A stretch of DNA of 64,000 bases from Polaribacter glomeratus (GCF_002954665.1 NZ_MSCM01000001.1:928362-992361), one strand, 5' to 3'. Shown: positions 46,920 through 57,580, numbered from the stretch's first letter. Notes: generated by a model not told the origin, from the sequence alone. Numbers and translations: made by a program.

Positions 46920-47531
46920 ATGAAAATATTAGCAATTGGTAAAAATTACGTTAATAATTTAGACGATAAGAATATTGGTAAAACAGGGAACCAAATTATT
47001 TTTTCTAAACCAGCATCAAGTTTAGCTGTTAACTGTGATGTTGAATACCCAAGTTTTACAAAGCAGTTATTGTATGAAATTGAGTTGGTTATCAAAATTG
47101 GAAAAGAAGGGAAAAATATTACTTTAGAAAATGCAACTTCTTATATTTCTGAAATTGCAGCAGGAATCGATTATACAGCAAAAGATATTTTTAACGAATC
47201 TAGAGAAAACAAAGGTCCTTGGGAATTGTCTAAAGGTTTTGATGGCGCTGCACCAATTTCTAGTTTTAAAACGGTTTCTAATTTCCCGAATTTAAACGAT
47301 ATTAATTTCGATTTAAAAATTAACGGAGAACAAAAACAAGTAGGAAATACGGCTTTTATGATTTATAATTTTGCCGAAATTATTGCATTCACCTCAAAAT
47401 ATATGACGTTACAACCTGGCGATTTAATATTTACAGGAACGCCGGCTACTGGTGCAGGAGAAATCCAAGTTGGAGATCGTTTACAACTTTCTATAGAAGG
47501 CGATTTAATGTTAGATTTTAAAATGATTTAA
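46920..47531 (+). CDS. fumarylacetoacetate hydrolase family protein
   Basis: 203 residues, a single FAH catalytic domain without the N-terminal SH3-like part of true fumarylacetoacetase. Motifs include MKILAIGKNYVNN, YEIELVIKIGKEGKNI (Glu metal ligands), IAAGIDYTAKDI, KGFDGAAPISSF and LQPGDLIFTGTPATGAGEIQVGD. Such proteins are Mg-dependent hydrolases or decarboxylases of 2-oxo acids, for example acylpyruvase or oxaloacetate decarboxylase; the substrate is not determinable here. It is followed after 4 bases by an acetyltransferase gene, so the two form an operon. Confidence 0.88.
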   Translation: MKILAIGKNYVNNLDDKNIGKTGNQIIFSKPASSLAVNCDVEYPSFTKQLLYEIELVIKIGKEGKNITLENATSYISEIAAGIDYTAKDIFNESRENKGPWELSKGFDGAAPISSFKTVSNFPNLNDINFDLKINGEQKQVGNTAFMIYNFAEIIAFTSKYMTLQPGDLIFTGTPATGAGEIQVGDRLQLSIEGDLMLDFKMI

Positions 47532-47535
47532 ACGG

Positions 47536-48048
47536 ATGAAAATTCAACTTTCTACTTTAAAAAATGTTCCAAAAATTTTGGAAATAATTGAAGATGCAAG
47601 AGCTTACTTAGCATCGCAAAATATTGATCAATGGCAAAATGGGTATCCGAATGCAGAACAAATTGAAAATGATATTTTAAACGGAGAAAGTTTTATTGTT
47701 ATTAATGATGAAAATAAGATAATGGCAACTTCGATGTTTACAACAAATAAAGAACCAACTTACAAAATTATTGAAGGGAATTGGATTGTTGAGGAAAATG
47801 AAGTTTACGGAGTAATTCACAGAATGGCCATCAAAAAAGAGTTTAGAAAATTTGGATTGGCAACCTTGTTATTTGATGAATTTCATCTACAATTACTAGA
47901 AAAAAACATCAAAAGCCTAAAGATTGATACGCATGAAGATAATATTGGAATGCAATCTTTAATCAAAAAACTAGGCTACAAATATTGCGGAATTATTTAC
48001 ACCAATTATGGTGACAAAAGATTGGCTTTTGAGAAAGTAATTTTATAA
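47536..48048 (+). CDS. GNAT family N-acetyltransferase
   Basis: 170 residues. The acetyl-CoA binding region is VYGVIHRMAIKKEFRKFGLATLLFDEFH (about 96-120), with the R-x-x-G-x-A/G pattern of the pyrophosphate loop as RKFGLA. SLKIDTHEDNIGMQSLIKKLGYKYCGIIY provides the C-terminal strand and helix. The N-terminal ILEIIEDARAYLASQNIDQWQNGYP segment is shared by a subgroup of GNAT proteins with unknown substrates. It is the second gene of the FAH-GNAT operon. Confidence 0.87.
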   Translation: MKIQLSTLKNVPKILEIIEDARAYLASQNIDQWQNGYPNAEQIENDILNGESFIVINDENKIMATSMFTTNKEPTYKIIEGNWIVEENEVYGVIHRMAIKKEFRKFGLATLLFDEFHLQLLEKNIKSLKIDTHEDNIGMQSLIKKLGYKYCGIIYTNYGDKRLAFEKVIL

Positions 48049-48173
48049 GTAATCAAACGAAAGTTAGTTAAATCTTACTCAATAATTCTTTAAACCGCTC
48101 AACTTTAGTCAAGGAGAAAAACGGCAATTATCTTTAAAATTCAGAAGAAAAAAACAAAATAAAAGTATATTTA

Positions 48174-48208
48174 CAACCTCATAAAATCAATTTATGAGGT
48201 TTTTTTAT
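48174..48208 (+). terminator. intrinsic terminator
   Basis: An 11-bp stem aacctcataaa/tttatgaggtt with T-run lies 22 bases before tex and ends the FAH-GNAT operon. Confidence 0.8.
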
Positions 48209-48230
48209 TTCTTTAAATTCAATCTAAAAA

Positions 48231-50354
48231 ATGCAGTTACTTTCTTATATAGTTCAGCAAACACGACTTTCATCAAAATCTGTAGAAAACACAATTTCAT
48301 TGTTAAACGAAGCTTGTACAATTCCTTTTATATCAAGATATAGAAAAGAAATGACAGGTAATTTAGACGAAGTTGAAATTGGTGATATTCTTAGATATAA
48401 AGAACTTTTTGAAGCTCTAGAAAAACGTAAAAAAGCCATTTTAAAAGCATTAGAAGAACAAGACGTTTTAACGTTAGAATTAGAGCAAAAAGTAAACAAT
48501 TCTCAAGATTTAATCGCTTTAGAAGATTTGTATTTACCTTTTAAGAAAAAGCGTAAAACCAAAGCAGAAACTGCACGTTTACAAGGTTTAGAACCGTTGG
48601 CAAAAATGATGATGAGTCAGCGAGTACAAAATTTAGAAGCTACAGCAACGAAATACATTTCTAAAGAAGTTGAAACTATTGAAACTGTTTTAGAAGGCGC
48701 TCGTTTTATAATTGCAGAATGGGTAAACGAACGCACAGATATTAGAAACAATATTAGACAACAAATAGAGCGTTTTGCAACAATTTCATCCAAAGTTATA
48801 AAAACGAAGATTGACGACGAAAAAGCGCAAAAATTTAAAGATTATTTTGATTGGAATGAATCTCTAAAAAATATTCCTTCGCATCGTTTTTTAGCCATTT
48901 TAAGAGCCGAAAAAGAGGGTTTTATTCGGGTTAAAATAGAGATCGATTCAGAGAAAGCCATTCAAAAAATGGAAGATAGAATTATCAGAACTCAAAATGA
49001 GTGCTCATCAGAAATTCAATTAGCGATTCAAGATGCTTTTAAACGTCTTTTATTTCCTTCTTTATCAAATGAAGCGCTATCAATTGCAAAAGAAAAAGCC
49101 GACGAAGATGCAATTACCGTTTTCTCTAAAAACCTAAAACAATTACTTTTAGGAGCTCCTTTGGGCGAAAAAAGAATTTTAGCAATTGATCCTGGGTTTA
49201 GATCTGGTTGTAAAATTGTGTGTTTAAATGCGCAAGGAGATTTAGAACATAATGAAACCATTTATCCGCATGCGCCTCAAAATAATTTAATTGAAGCGAT
49301 CAAAAAGATTAGTTTTTTAGTGGATGCTCATAAAATTGAGGCCATTGCAATTGGCAACGGAACGGCTTCTAGAGAAACAGAGCAGTTTGTTAAAAAAATT
49401 CAATTTAAAAATCAAGTAGAAGTTTTTGTAGTAAGTGAAGCTGGCGCATCCATTTATTCTGCTTCAAAAATTGCGAGAGACGAGTTTCCAACATTTGATG
49501 TTACCGTTCGTGGATCAATTTCTATTGGTAGAAGATTGCAAGACCCTTTAGCTGAGTTGGTTAAGATTGATGCAAAATCGATTGGAGTTGGTCAATATCA
49601 ACATGATGTAGATCAAACAAAATTAAAAAAATCGTTGGATACAGTTGTTGAAAGTTGTGTAAATACTATCGGAATTAACATCAACACAGCAAGTGAATCT
49701 TTGCTTAGTTATGTATCCGGAATTGGTCCAAAAATTGCGCAAAACATCATAATTTATAGAAATGAAAATGGTTCTTTTACATCAAGAACTGCTATTAAAA
49801 AAGTACCAAGTTTAGGCGCAAAAGCTTTTGAACAAGCTGCTGGTTTTTTACGAATTAAAAATGCTAAAAATCCGCTAGATGATTCTGCAGTGCATCCAGA
49901 AAATTATACTTTGGTTGATAAAATAGCCAAAGACATTAAAAAAAATGTAGCTGATTTTATTGGGAATAAAGAATTGCTGAATAAAATTCCGTTAAAAAAT
50001 TATATTTCTACAACCGTTGGTTTGCCAACTTTAGAAGACATTATTAAGGAATTAGAAAAACCAGGTGTAGATCCAAGAGCAAAAGCAAAAATGTTTTCTT
50101 TTGATGCAACTATAAAAACAATTGCTGATTTAAGAATAGGGCAACTTTTACCCGGAATTGTAAATAACATTACGAATTTTGGCTGTTTTGTTGATATCGG
50201 AATCAAAGAAAGTGGTTTAATTCACGTTTCTAATCTATCTGATACTTTTGTAAAAGATGTAAGTGCAATTGTTAATTTACAACAACAAATTATTGTAAAA
50301 GTATTAGAAGTTGATGTTGTGAGAAAGCGGATTCAATTGGCTTTGGTGAAGTAA
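48231..50354 (+). CDS. tex: Tex family RNA-binding transcription accessory protein
   Basis: 707 residues. The order is the N-terminal helical Tex domain (SKSVENTISLLNEACTIPFISRYRKE), a YqgF-like RNase H fold (ILAIDPGFRSGCKIVCLN), helix-hairpin-helix repeats (INTASESLLSYVSGIGPKIAQNII), and a C-terminal S1 RNA-binding domain (LLPGIVNNITNFGCFVDIGIKESGLIHVS). Tex proteins bind nucleic acid and act in transcription. Length and architecture are normal and the gene stands alone between a terminator and a decayed toxin-antitoxin pair. The ATG start MQLLSYIVQQT fits. Confidence 0.95.
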   Translation: MQLLSYIVQQTRLSSKSVENTISLLNEACTIPFISRYRKEMTGNLDEVEIGDILRYKELFEALEKRKKAILKALEEQDVLTLELEQKVNNSQDLIALEDLYLPFKKKRKTKAETARLQGLEPLAKMMMSQRVQNLEATATKYISKEVETIETVLEGARFIIAEWVNERTDIRNNIRQQIERFATISSKVIKTKIDDEKAQKFKDYFDWNESLKNIPSHRFLAILRAEKEGFIRVKIEIDSEKAIQKMEDRIIRTQNECSSEIQLAIQDAFKRLLFPSLSNEALSIAKEKADEDAITVFSKNLKQLLLGAPLGEKRILAIDPGFRSGCKIVCLNAQGDLEHNETIYPHAPQNNLIEAIKKISFLVDAHKIEAIAIGNGTASRETEQFVKKIQFKNQVEVFVVSEAGASIYSASKIARDEFPTFDVTVRGSISIGRRLQDPLAELVKIDAKSIGVGQYQHDVDQTKLKKSLDTVVESCVNTIGININTASESLLSYVSGIGPKIAQNIIIYRNENGSFTSRTAIKKVPSLGAKAFEQAAGFLRIKNAKNPLDDSAVHPENYTLVDKIAKDIKKNVADFIGNKELLNKIPLKNYISTTVGLPTLEDIIKELEKPGVDPRAKAKMFSFDATIKTIADLRIGQLLPGIVNNITNFGCFVDIGIKESGLIHVSNLSDTFVKDVSAIVNLQQQIIVKVLEVDVVRKRIQLALVK

Positions 50355-50392
50355 AATAATAATTTTCTTATCTTTATAAAAAGAAAAATAAA

Positions 50393-50615
50393 ATGGATAT
50401 TCAAACAACAAAAATTAAGTTAATTAAAGAAATTTTAGATATTGAAGCTTCTGAACTAATTGAAAAGGTTCTAAATTTTTTAAGAAAAGAAAAAAAAAGA
50501 TTTTTGGAATGATTTAACACCTTATCAACACGAGGAAATCAATAAATTAGATTTAGAAATTCTAAATAAAGAAACTACAGATTATGAAACTTTTATGGCT
50601 TCTCATAGAAAATAA
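50393..50615 (+). pseudogene. ParD-like antitoxin remnant, frameshifted in a poly-A tract
   Basis: An ATG begins MDIQTTKIKLIKEILDIEAS, then a run of nine A shifts the frame and a TGA follows at 50510. Removing one A restores an open frame (KKDFWNDLTPYQHEEINKLD ... YETFMASHRK) ending in TAA at 50615, of about 73 residues. The composition and position before a ParE-like frame match the antitoxin of a type II module. The TAATG overlap with the toxin is typical of such operons. A base-call error in the homopolymer is possible, but the toxin is also broken. Confidence 0.65.
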
Positions 50616-50920
50616 TGAGAGAAATAGAAATTTCTAAGACATCAGAAAAGAAACTTGATAAACTTTTTTGTTATTTAGCCACAAATTGAAATTTAAACGT
50701 AAAATTAGATTTTGTAAGGAAATTAGATAAAAAGATTGATATCATTAAATTACATCCTGAAAGTTTTCGGAAGTCAAATAAGAAAAAAGGGCTATATAAA
50801 TGTATTATTTCAAAACAAACTACATTATAATACAGAGTTTTAGAAAATCAGCAAGAAATAGAAATAATCACTATTTTTGACACAAGACAAAATCCTAATA
50901 AGTTACAAAAGGATTTATAA
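50615..50920 (+). pseudogene. ParE/RelE-type toxin remnant with two internal stops
   Basis: One 102-codon frame (stop codons included) runs from ATG to TAA but holds TGA (expected Trp, after FCYLATN) and TAA (expected Tyr, after ISKQTTL). The readable parts match ParE/RelE toxins of Bacteroidetes: FVRKLDKKIDIIKLHPESF, KSNKKKGLYKCIISKQTTL and EIEIITIFDTRQNP. Such toxins act on gyrase (ParE) or ribosome-bound mRNA (RelE). Two independent nonsense changes plus the antitoxin frameshift indicate real decay. Confidence 0.75.
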
Positions 50921-50965
50921 GATTTCACAAATATTTCCTTACTTTCGACTTCGCAAAAATAACCA

Positions 50966-53308
50966 ATGAAAGTCTGTATTGCCGAAAAACCAAGTGTAGC
51001 AAGAGAAATTGCTAGTATTCTGGGAGCCAACACAAAACGTGACGGTTTCTATGAAGGAAACGGCTATGCAGTAACGTATACCTTCGGGCATTTATGCACA
51101 CTTTTAGAACCTAAAGACTACAAACCGCATTGGAAAAGTTGGGATTTAAACAACTTACCCATGTTGCCAGAACGTTTCGACACGAAAGTTACAGGAGATT
51201 CTGGAATTAAAAAACAATTTAATATTGTAAAATCTTTATTCGAAAAAGCAACCGTAGTAATTAATTGTGGGGATGCTGGTACAGAAGGAGAACTTATTCA
51301 GCGTTGGGTAATTAACCAATGCAATTATAAAGGAGAAGTGCAACGTTTATGGATTTCATCTCTTACAGAAGAAGCCATTAAAGAAGGATTTAACAATTTA
51401 AAACCTTCCGAAAAATATGATAACTTGTATTATGCTGGGTATTCTAGAGCAATTGGCGATTGGCTTTTGGGCTTAAATGCAACTCGTTTATATACCTTAA
51501 AATTTGGCGGTTACAAACAGGTTTTATCAGTTGGTAGAGTGCAAACTCCTACTCTAGCCATGTTGGTAAATCGGTTTATCGAAATTCAGAATTTTAAGCC
51601 AGAACCTTATTGGGAATTGCAAACTACGTATAGAAATACACTTTTTAATTACGAAGATGGACGGTTTTTAAAAGAAGAAGATGGTCAAGTTTTAGCTGAT
51701 AAAGTAAAAGAATCTGATTTTGAAATCGTTTCTGTCATCAAAAAGAAAGGAAAGGATTATGCTCCAAAACTGTTTGATTTAACAGGATTACAGGTGTATT
51801 GTAATAATAAATTTTCTTTTTCTGCGGATGATACTTTGAAAATTGTACAGAAATTGTATGAAATGAAAGTAGTTACGTATCCAAGGGTTGATACTACTTT
51901 TTTACCGAATGATGTCTATCCAAAAATTGCAGGAATTTTATCAAAATTAACAAACTATAGCGAATTAACACAGCCGCTTTTAGGCAAGAAAATAAAGAAA
52001 ACGAGTCGTGTTTTTGATGACAAAAAAGTAACCGATCACCATGCAATAATCCCGACAGGAATTCAAGCACACTTGCAATACAATCAACAACAAGTGTATG
52101 ATATTATTACCAGAAGATTTATTGGTGCTTTTTATCCAGATTCTGATGTCTCTAATACTGCTGTTATTGGTAAAGCTGCAGAAGTTCCTTTTAAAACTAC
52201 CGGAAAAGAAATTATTACAAAAGGTTGGCGAGTTGCTTTCGAAACGGAAGAAAGTAAGATTAAGAAAGAGTTAAATGAGGCGCAAACGCTGCCATCCTTT
52301 GTAAAAGGAGAAAAAGGAGCGCACGAACCTTCGTTTTTACAAAAAGAGACAAAACCACCAAGAAATTTTACAGAAGCTAGTTTATTACGCGCCATGGAAA
52401 CTGCTGGAAAGCAAGTAGATGATGATGAAATGCGCGAGTTGATGAAAGAAAACGGAATTGGAAGACCTTCTACAAGAGCAAGTATTATTGAGACATTATT
52501 CCGAAGAAAATATATTGAAAGACAGAAGAAATTAGTAATTCCCACGCAAACGGGCATTGACTTAATTAATATTATTGATAACGAATTGTTAAAATCTGCT
52601 GAACTTACTGGACGTTGGGAAAAACGTTTAAAAGAAATTGAACGAGGAGAATTTAACGCAGGAACTTTTATCAACAACATGAAAAAAATGGTGGATGATT
52701 TGGTTTATGAAGTTCGTTCAAATACTTCTACGAAAAGAATTTCTTCAAATACTACAGTCATTGCGGATAAAACGAAGCAATCTGTTAATCTAAAAACTCA
52801 AACCAAAAAAACAAAATCAAAAGAAGTTGTTAATAAAGCCTGTCCGAAGTGTAAAAAAGGAAGGTTAATAAGAGGATCTTCCGCTTTTGGATGTTCTGAA
52901 TATAAAGTTGGTTGTGATTTTAAAATTCCGTTTGAAATTTACGGAAAGAAAGTTTCTGAAAATCAGTTAATACGTTTGATTGATAAAGGTTGCACAACGA
53001 ATTTAAAAGGTTTTAAATCGGATGCTGGTTCTGTAGAAGGATTGATTCGTTTTGATGATAACTTTAAATTAAAACTGGAGCCAAAACAAAAAATCATTAC
53101 GAGTGAAACTAAGAAATCTGCTCTTCAACCAGAAAAAATTAGTTGTCCTAAATGCAAAAAAGGCTCAATTTTAAGAGGATCATCAGCTTATGGATGTTCC
53201 GAATATAAATCGGGGTGTGATTTTCGTTTTACATTTGAAAATCTTAAAAAAATAGCAAACGGAAAACCATTAACAAAAGAATACGTCATTAAAATTCTTA
53301 ATGGTTAA
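50966..53308 (+). CDS. topB: DNA topoisomerase III (type IA)
   Basis: 780 residues. The TOPRIM domain is N-terminal (MKVCIAEKPSVAREIASILG ... INCGDAGTEGELIQRW), and the nucleophile is Tyr305 in VTYPRVDTTFLP. The central torus carries IGDWLLGLNATRLYT, SVGRVQTPTLAMLV and GIGRPSTRASIIETL. Two C-terminal zinc-ribbon repeats (CPKCKKGRLIRGSSAFGCSEY near 626 and CPKCKKGSILRGSSAYGCSEY near 726) are typical of plasmid- and Bacteroidetes-type enzymes. It relaxes and decatenates single-strand-containing DNA. It is monocistronic behind the toxin-antitoxin remnant. Confidence 0.94.
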   Translation: MKVCIAEKPSVAREIASILGANTKRDGFYEGNGYAVTYTFGHLCTLLEPKDYKPHWKSWDLNNLPMLPERFDTKVTGDSGIKKQFNIVKSLFEKATVVINCGDAGTEGELIQRWVINQCNYKGEVQRLWISSLTEEAIKEGFNNLKPSEKYDNLYYAGYSRAIGDWLLGLNATRLYTLKFGGYKQVLSVGRVQTPTLAMLVNRFIEIQNFKPEPYWELQTTYRNTLFNYEDGRFLKEEDGQVLADKVKESDFEIVSVIKKKGKDYAPKLFDLTGLQVYCNNKFSFSADDTLKIVQKLYEMKVVTYPRVDTTFLPNDVYPKIAGILSKLTNYSELTQPLLGKKIKKTSRVFDDKKVTDHHAIIPTGIQAHLQYNQQQVYDIITRRFIGAFYPDSDVSNTAVIGKAAEVPFKTTGKEIITKGWRVAFETEESKIKKELNEAQTLPSFVKGEKGAHEPSFLQKETKPPRNFTEASLLRAMETAGKQVDDDEMRELMKENGIGRPSTRASIIETLFRRKYIERQKKLVIPTQTGIDLINIIDNELLKSAELTGRWEKRLKEIERGEFNAGTFINNMKKMVDDLVYEVRSNTSTKRISSNTTVIADKTKQSVNLKTQTKKTKSKEVVNKACPKCKKGRLIRGSSAFGCSEYKVGCDFKIPFEIYGKKVSENQLIRLIDKGCTTNLKGFKSDAGSVEGLIRFDDNFKLKLEPKQKIITSETKKSALQPEKISCPKCKKGSILRGSSAYGCSEYKSGCDFRFTFENLKKIANGKPLTKEYVIKILNG

Positions 53309-53391
53309 TTTATTTTTTATCTTTCAAAAAATTATTTATTGCCTTTTTTCTGAATTAATAAGTCAATATTTTTAAAAAAAATATACATTAA

Positions 53392-54327
53392 ATGAATTTT
53401 ACAAATCCACTTGTATACGGAGTTCCTTGTTTTTTAGGACTTATTTTACTTGAGTTAACTTACAGCAAACATCAGAAAAAAGAAGAAAAGAAAAGTCTTT
53501 ATAAATGGAAAGATTTAGCGGCAAGTCTTACCATGGGTGTTGGTTCTGCAATTTTAGCTCCTTTAACAAAAACCATTGCTGCTATTGTACTTTTTAGTTT
53601 TGTGTATGACCTTTTTAACCCAATTATAGATGGTGTTCGTATGAATATTATGGGTTATGAATCTTTTGGGTATGCTTGGTATATTTGGATTTTATGTCAA
53701 TTATTAGATGATTTTAGCTATTATTGGTTTCATAGACAGAACCATAATGTGCGTTTTCTTTGGGCTGCTCATATTGTACATCACTCTTCGGATAATTTTA
53801 ATTTAGGTACTGCTGTTAGAAACGGATGGTTTACTATTTTATACAAACCTTTTTTTTATATGTGGATTGTTGCGATTGGTTTTCCACCAGAAATGTTAGT
53901 GGTTTGTTTAGGAATAGAAGCTTTATGGCAATTTCAATTGCATTCTGTATATGTTCCTAAATTAGGAATAATCGAAAAAGTATTTAATACACATACTATG
54001 CATCAAGTGCATCATGCCCAAAATTTCGAATATATGGATAAAAATCATGGCGGTTTTTTAAATATATTTGATAAGGTTTTCGGAACTTGGAAAGAACTTG
54101 ACGAAGAAATAGAAATAAAATATGGCGTAAGTCATCCGCCAAATTCGTATAACCCGATTACCATATTAACGCATGAATATAAAGATATTTGGAGTGATAT
54201 GAAGAAATCAAGTAAATGGCAACATAAATTTATGTATGCATTTGGGGCTCCTGGTTGGAGTCATGACGGCAGTACACTTACAATTAAACAGCAACAAAAA
54301 ATTCTTGACGCAAACAATAAACTTTAG
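53392..54327 (+). CDS. sterol desaturase / fatty acid hydroxylase family membrane protein
   Basis: 311 residues with four to five predicted membrane helices. The di-iron histidine boxes are HRQNH (about 113-117), HIVHHS (about 127-132) and HQVHH (about 204-208), in the order of the fatty acid hydroxylase superfamily. The family uses O2 and a membrane electron donor to hydroxylate or desaturate lipids or carotenoids. The C-terminal part (FGTWKELDEEIEIKYGVSHPPNSYNP) is shared with many bacterial members annotated only by family. The lipid substrate here is unknown. It stands alone between topB and the convergent VF530-peptidase pair. Confidence 0.88.
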   Translation: MNFTNPLVYGVPCFLGLILLELTYSKHQKKEEKKSLYKWKDLAASLTMGVGSAILAPLTKTIAAIVLFSFVYDLFNPIIDGVRMNIMGYESFGYAWYIWILCQLLDDFSYYWFHRQNHNVRFLWAAHIVHHSSDNFNLGTAVRNGWFTILYKPFFYMWIVAIGFPPEMLVVCLGIEALWQFQLHSVYVPKLGIIEKVFNTHTMHQVHHAQNFEYMDKNHGGFLNIFDKVFGTWKELDEEIEIKYGVSHPPNSYNPITILTHEYKDIWSDMKKSSKWQHKFMYAFGAPGWSHDGSTLTIKQQQKILDANNKL

Positions 54328-54389
54328 AATATTGTTTGTGTCAAGAATTTGATAACTATTTTTTAGAGCGAATTAAATAGTTTTTAAAA

Positions 54390-54611
54390 CTATTTAATCA
54401 TCGTTTTTAAATACAGATTTTCTACTTTTTCTCTCGCCCAAGGAGTCGTTCTTAAAAACTTTAGGCTCGATTTATATGTAGGATTATTTTTAAATGCATT
54501 AATATTTATAATATTTCCTAATTCTTCCCAACCATATTCTAGATATAACTCTTCTAACATCGTTGCTAATTTTATTCCGTGAAGCGGATTATTTGGTTGT
54601 TCTGTGCTCAT
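54390..54611 (-). CDS. VF530 family DNA-binding protein
   Basis: 73 residues, all within the VF530 domain: [60 protein letters not shown]. The family is small and basic-helical and is annotated as DNA-binding from a structural study of a Vibrio protein. Its cellular role is unclear. The start codon overlaps the stop of the preceding peptidase gene by one base, so it is translated from the same transcript. Confidence 0.9.
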   Translation of the reverse strand: MSTEQPNNPLHGIKLATMLEELYLEYGWEELGNIININAFKNNPTYKSSLKFLRTTPWAREKVENLYLKTMIK

Positions 54612-56236
54612 TATTTATCTAAGTTTGGCAAAACGAAATCTTCTAAAACAGATTTTTTAGCCATCATTTTTTCTATTTCTATTGTAGTTCTCGGAGCTTC
54701 ACCAGATAAGTTAACAGGTCCGTTTTTAGTAACTAAAATATCATCTTCAATTCTAATTCCTATTCCCCAATATTTTTTATCACAATCACTTCCATCAGGA
54801 ATGTAAATTCCTGGTTCCATCGTAACCACCATATTTTCTTCAAAATTTTCATAATTTCCTGGATCGTGAACATCTAAACCAATATGATGTGATGTTCCAT
54901 GCGGAAAATAAGGATGCTCTTCATCCGCAGATTTTATAATTCCTAATTTAAACAAGCCTTCGTTAATTATTTTTATTGCAGCTAAATTTGGTTCTCTCAT
55001 GCTCGTACCAATTGTGTACAAAGCAATACCTGCTTCTTGCGCCTCATAAACCAAATCATAAATTTCTTTTTGTGCTTTAGTAAACTTCCCGCTAGCAGGA
55101 ATTGTACGCGTTACATCCGCAGTAAAACCTCTGTATTCTGCACCTAAATCCATTAAAACCATGTCGTTACCAACTTTGGTTTGATTGTTTTCTATATAAT
55201 GTAAAATACAACCATTGTTTCCTGCACCAACTATTGAAGGATACCCTTCATATTCAGCGCCATATTTTTTGTATACAAATTCATGAATTCCTTGCAACTC
55301 AGTTTCAGACATATGAGGCTTCATTGCTTTCATAACCTCTATTTGTCCCACTGCAGAAATACGCACCGCTTTGGTTAAAAGTTTTAATTCTTCGGCAGTT
55401 TTTACCTCGCGCATTGTTGCTAAATTTGCAGATAAAAAAGTGATATCAATATTTGTTTTTGGTTTTAAAGCCAACGTAATTTTTTGTTTAATTTCCTTTT
55501 TTAAATCGTCTGTAGTGGCAGATTTGTATTCTTTAATTAATTTATCCTGCTTAATTTCTTCATAATCGGCTTCAATTCTAGCGATCTTTTGAATTAAATT
55601 TGCACTGCTTTCAATGGGTGCATTTGCAATATTATTGTACACAAATTCTTTTACTCCGGATAAATAAAGGCTTGGATCATAGCCTGCGTTCATTTTAAAA
55701 CCTTTTACCAAATCAAAAATATCTGCTGCATTGCCTAAATTTCTATAATCATCATTAAATTTTTCGATAAAAACTTTATCAAAAGCTTTAAAGTTAATAT
55801 TCGATTTTAAAAATTCTTCGGCATTCATCGCTGTTTTAAAACCTAATTCGGCTGTAGCTCCTTCCGCTCCTAACCTTTTTCCGTTCCATTGTTCTGCTCT
55901 TTTATCACGCTTTTGAACATATAAAATTTCATTATAAGAATCCCCTTTTTCATTTGTTTGATTTTCAGAAAACAGCACTAAAACAGCATTTGGTTCTCTA
56001 TAACCAGTTAAATAATAAAAATTTGGATCTTGATGAAAAATGAAATCTACATCATTTGCTCTATTTCTAATCGGATTTGCAAATACAACGGTAACTGAAT
56101 TTGCTGGCATTTTAGATCGTAAAATATCGCGTCTTTCTGCATGAAATTCTTTCGATAAATAATCTGTTGGTGTTTGCGAAAATCCGTTTACGGAAAATGC
56201 AATCAAAGCAATTACTAAAAATTTAAATTTTTTCAT
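54611..56236 (-). CDS. exported Xaa-Pro aminopeptidase (M24B family)
   Basis: 541 residues. The signal peptide [20 protein letters not shown] ends before QTPTDYL, so the enzyme is periplasmic or secreted. The N-terminal creatinase-like domain (about 25-270) precedes the pita-bread domain with its dinuclear metal ligands: Asp in [17 protein letters not shown], His in [14 protein letters not shown], Glu in [11 protein letters not shown] and Glu in [10 protein letters not shown]. It removes N-terminal residues preceding proline, as aminopeptidase P does. VF530 follows with a one-base overlap. Exported copies probably serve peptide nutrition. Confidence 0.93.
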   Translation of the reverse strand: MKKFKFLVIALIAFSVNGFSQTPTDYLSKEFHAERRDILRSKMPANSVTVVFANPIRNRANDVDFIFHQDPNFYYLTGYREPNAVLVLFSENQTNEKGDSYNEILYVQKRDKRAEQWNGKRLGAEGATAELGFKTAMNAEEFLKSNINFKAFDKVFIEKFNDDYRNLGNAADIFDLVKGFKMNAGYDPSLYLSGVKEFVYNNIANAPIESSANLIQKIARIEADYEEIKQDKLIKEYKSATTDDLKKEIKQKITLALKPKTNIDITFLSANLATMREVKTAEELKLLTKAVRISAVGQIEVMKAMKPHMSETELQGIHEFVYKKYGAEYEGYPSIVGAGNNGCILHYIENNQTKVGNDMVLMDLGAEYRGFTADVTRTIPASGKFTKAQKEIYDLVYEAQEAGIALYTIGTSMREPNLAAIKIINEGLFKLGIIKSADEEHPYFPHGTSHHIGLDVHDPGNYENFEENMVVTMEPGIYIPDGSDCDKKYWGIGIRIEDDILVTKNGPVNLSGEAPRTTIEIEKMMAKKSVLEDFVLPNLDK

Positions 56237-56367
56237 TTTGTAGGTTTATTGGTAGTTTTTTCAAATGTAACATTATTTATTTTTGAATAAAAAATATTAA
56301 CAAAATATTAGTGAACGTTTATTGCTGTTTTTTCAATATTTTAGCTAAAATTTAAAGAAATCAATAA

Positions 56368-57453
56368 ATGATAAATATTGCATTGCATTCAATTCACGAA
56401 AAATTAGGAGCAAAAATGGTCTCTTTTGCAGGTTTTAATATGCCTGTTCAATATGAAGGCGTAACGGCAGAACATCTTACTGTTAGAGAATCTTTGGGTG
56501 TTTTTGATGTAAGTCATATGGGAGAATTTTTAGTAGAAGGTGAAAATGCTTTAGCATTAATTCAAAAAGTAACTTCCAATGATGCTTCTAAACTAGAAAT
56601 TGGTGATGCACAATACAGCTGTTTCCCAAATGAAGAAAACGGAATTGTAGATGATTTAATTTGTTATAAAATTAAAGAAAATCAGTATTTACTAGTAGTT
56701 AATGCCGGAAATATTGAGAAAGATTGGAACTGGATTTCTAAATATAATGAAGAGTTTAATGCTGATTTAAAGGATCTCTCTGATGAGTATTCTTTATTGG
56801 CAATTCAAGGTCCAAAAGCTGTAGAAGCAATGCAATCATTGTCTTCTTTAGATTTAGCAGCAATTTCTTTTTACAAATTTAAAGTTGGTGATTTTGCAGG
56901 TATTGACCATGTAATTATTTCTGCAACAGGTTATACGGGTTCTGGCGGATTTGAAATTTATTGTAAAAATACTGATGTTGTACAAATCTGGAATAAGGTT
57001 TTTGAAGCTGGCGCTGATTTTGGCATCAAACCAATTGGTTTAGCGGCAAGAGATACGTTGCGTTTAGAAATGGGATATTGTTTGTATGGAAATGATATTG
57101 ATGATACTACATCGCCAATTGAAGCTGGTTTAGGTTGGATAACAAAGTTTACCAAAGAATTTGTAAATAGTGAAGCTTTGGCAAAACAAAAAGAGCAAAA
57201 ACCGTCGCGTAAATTAGTTGCTTTTGAATTGGATGAAAGAGGTATTCCAAGACATGGATATGATATCGTTGATGGAAACGGAAACATTATTGGAAACGTA
57301 ACATCAGGAACGATGAGTCCTTGTTTGCAAAAAGGAATCGGAATGGGTTATGTACCATCGTTGTTTTCTAAATTAGGAACACAAATTTATATTCAAGTTC
57401 GTAAAAATGCAATTCCTGCAACGGTTATAAAATTACCTTTTTATAAAGGATAA
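56368..57453 (+). CDS. gcvT: glycine cleavage system aminomethyltransferase (T protein)
   Basis: 361 residues. GcvT transfers the methylene group of the lipoyl-bound aminomethyl moiety to tetrahydrofolate, releasing ammonia. Family marks are [69 protein letters not shown] (with the catalytic Asp), [31 protein letters not shown] and [18 protein letters not shown]. It is not adjacent to gcvP or gcvH in this window. A terminator follows. The ATG start [18 protein letters not shown] is standard. Confidence 0.95.
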   Translation: MINIALHSIHEKLGAKMVSFAGFNMPVQYEGVTAEHLTVRESLGVFDVSHMGEFLVEGENALALIQKVTSNDASKLEIGDAQYSCFPNEENGIVDDLICYKIKENQYLLVVNAGNIEKDWNWISKYNEEFNADLKDLSDEYSLLAIQGPKAVEAMQSLSSLDLAAISFYKFKVGDFAGIDHVIISATGYTGSGGFEIYCKNTDVVQIWNKVFEAGADFGIKPIGLAARDTLRLEMGYCLYGNDIDDTTSPIEAGLGWITKFTKEFVNSEALAKQKEQKPSRKLVAFELDERGIPRHGYDIVDGNGNIIGNVTSGTMSPCLQKGIGMGYVPSLFSKLGTQIYIQVRKNAIPATVIKLPFYKG

Positions 57454-57476
57454 AACTTTAGCAATAAATTAATAAA

Positions 57477-57514
57477 AAACCTCATTTCCTAATCTTTGGA
57501 AGTGAGGTTTCTTT
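57477..57514 (+). terminator. intrinsic terminator of gcvT
   Basis: A 13-bp stem aaacctcatttcc/ggaagtgaggttt (one mismatch or bulge) with a T-rich tail follows gcvT by 24 bases. Confidence 0.8.
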
Positions 57515-57580
57515 GTTTTAAAGCCTTATTTTTGATATTGGAAACAGAGGTGAAATAAACCTTATTAAAAACGATAAAAA

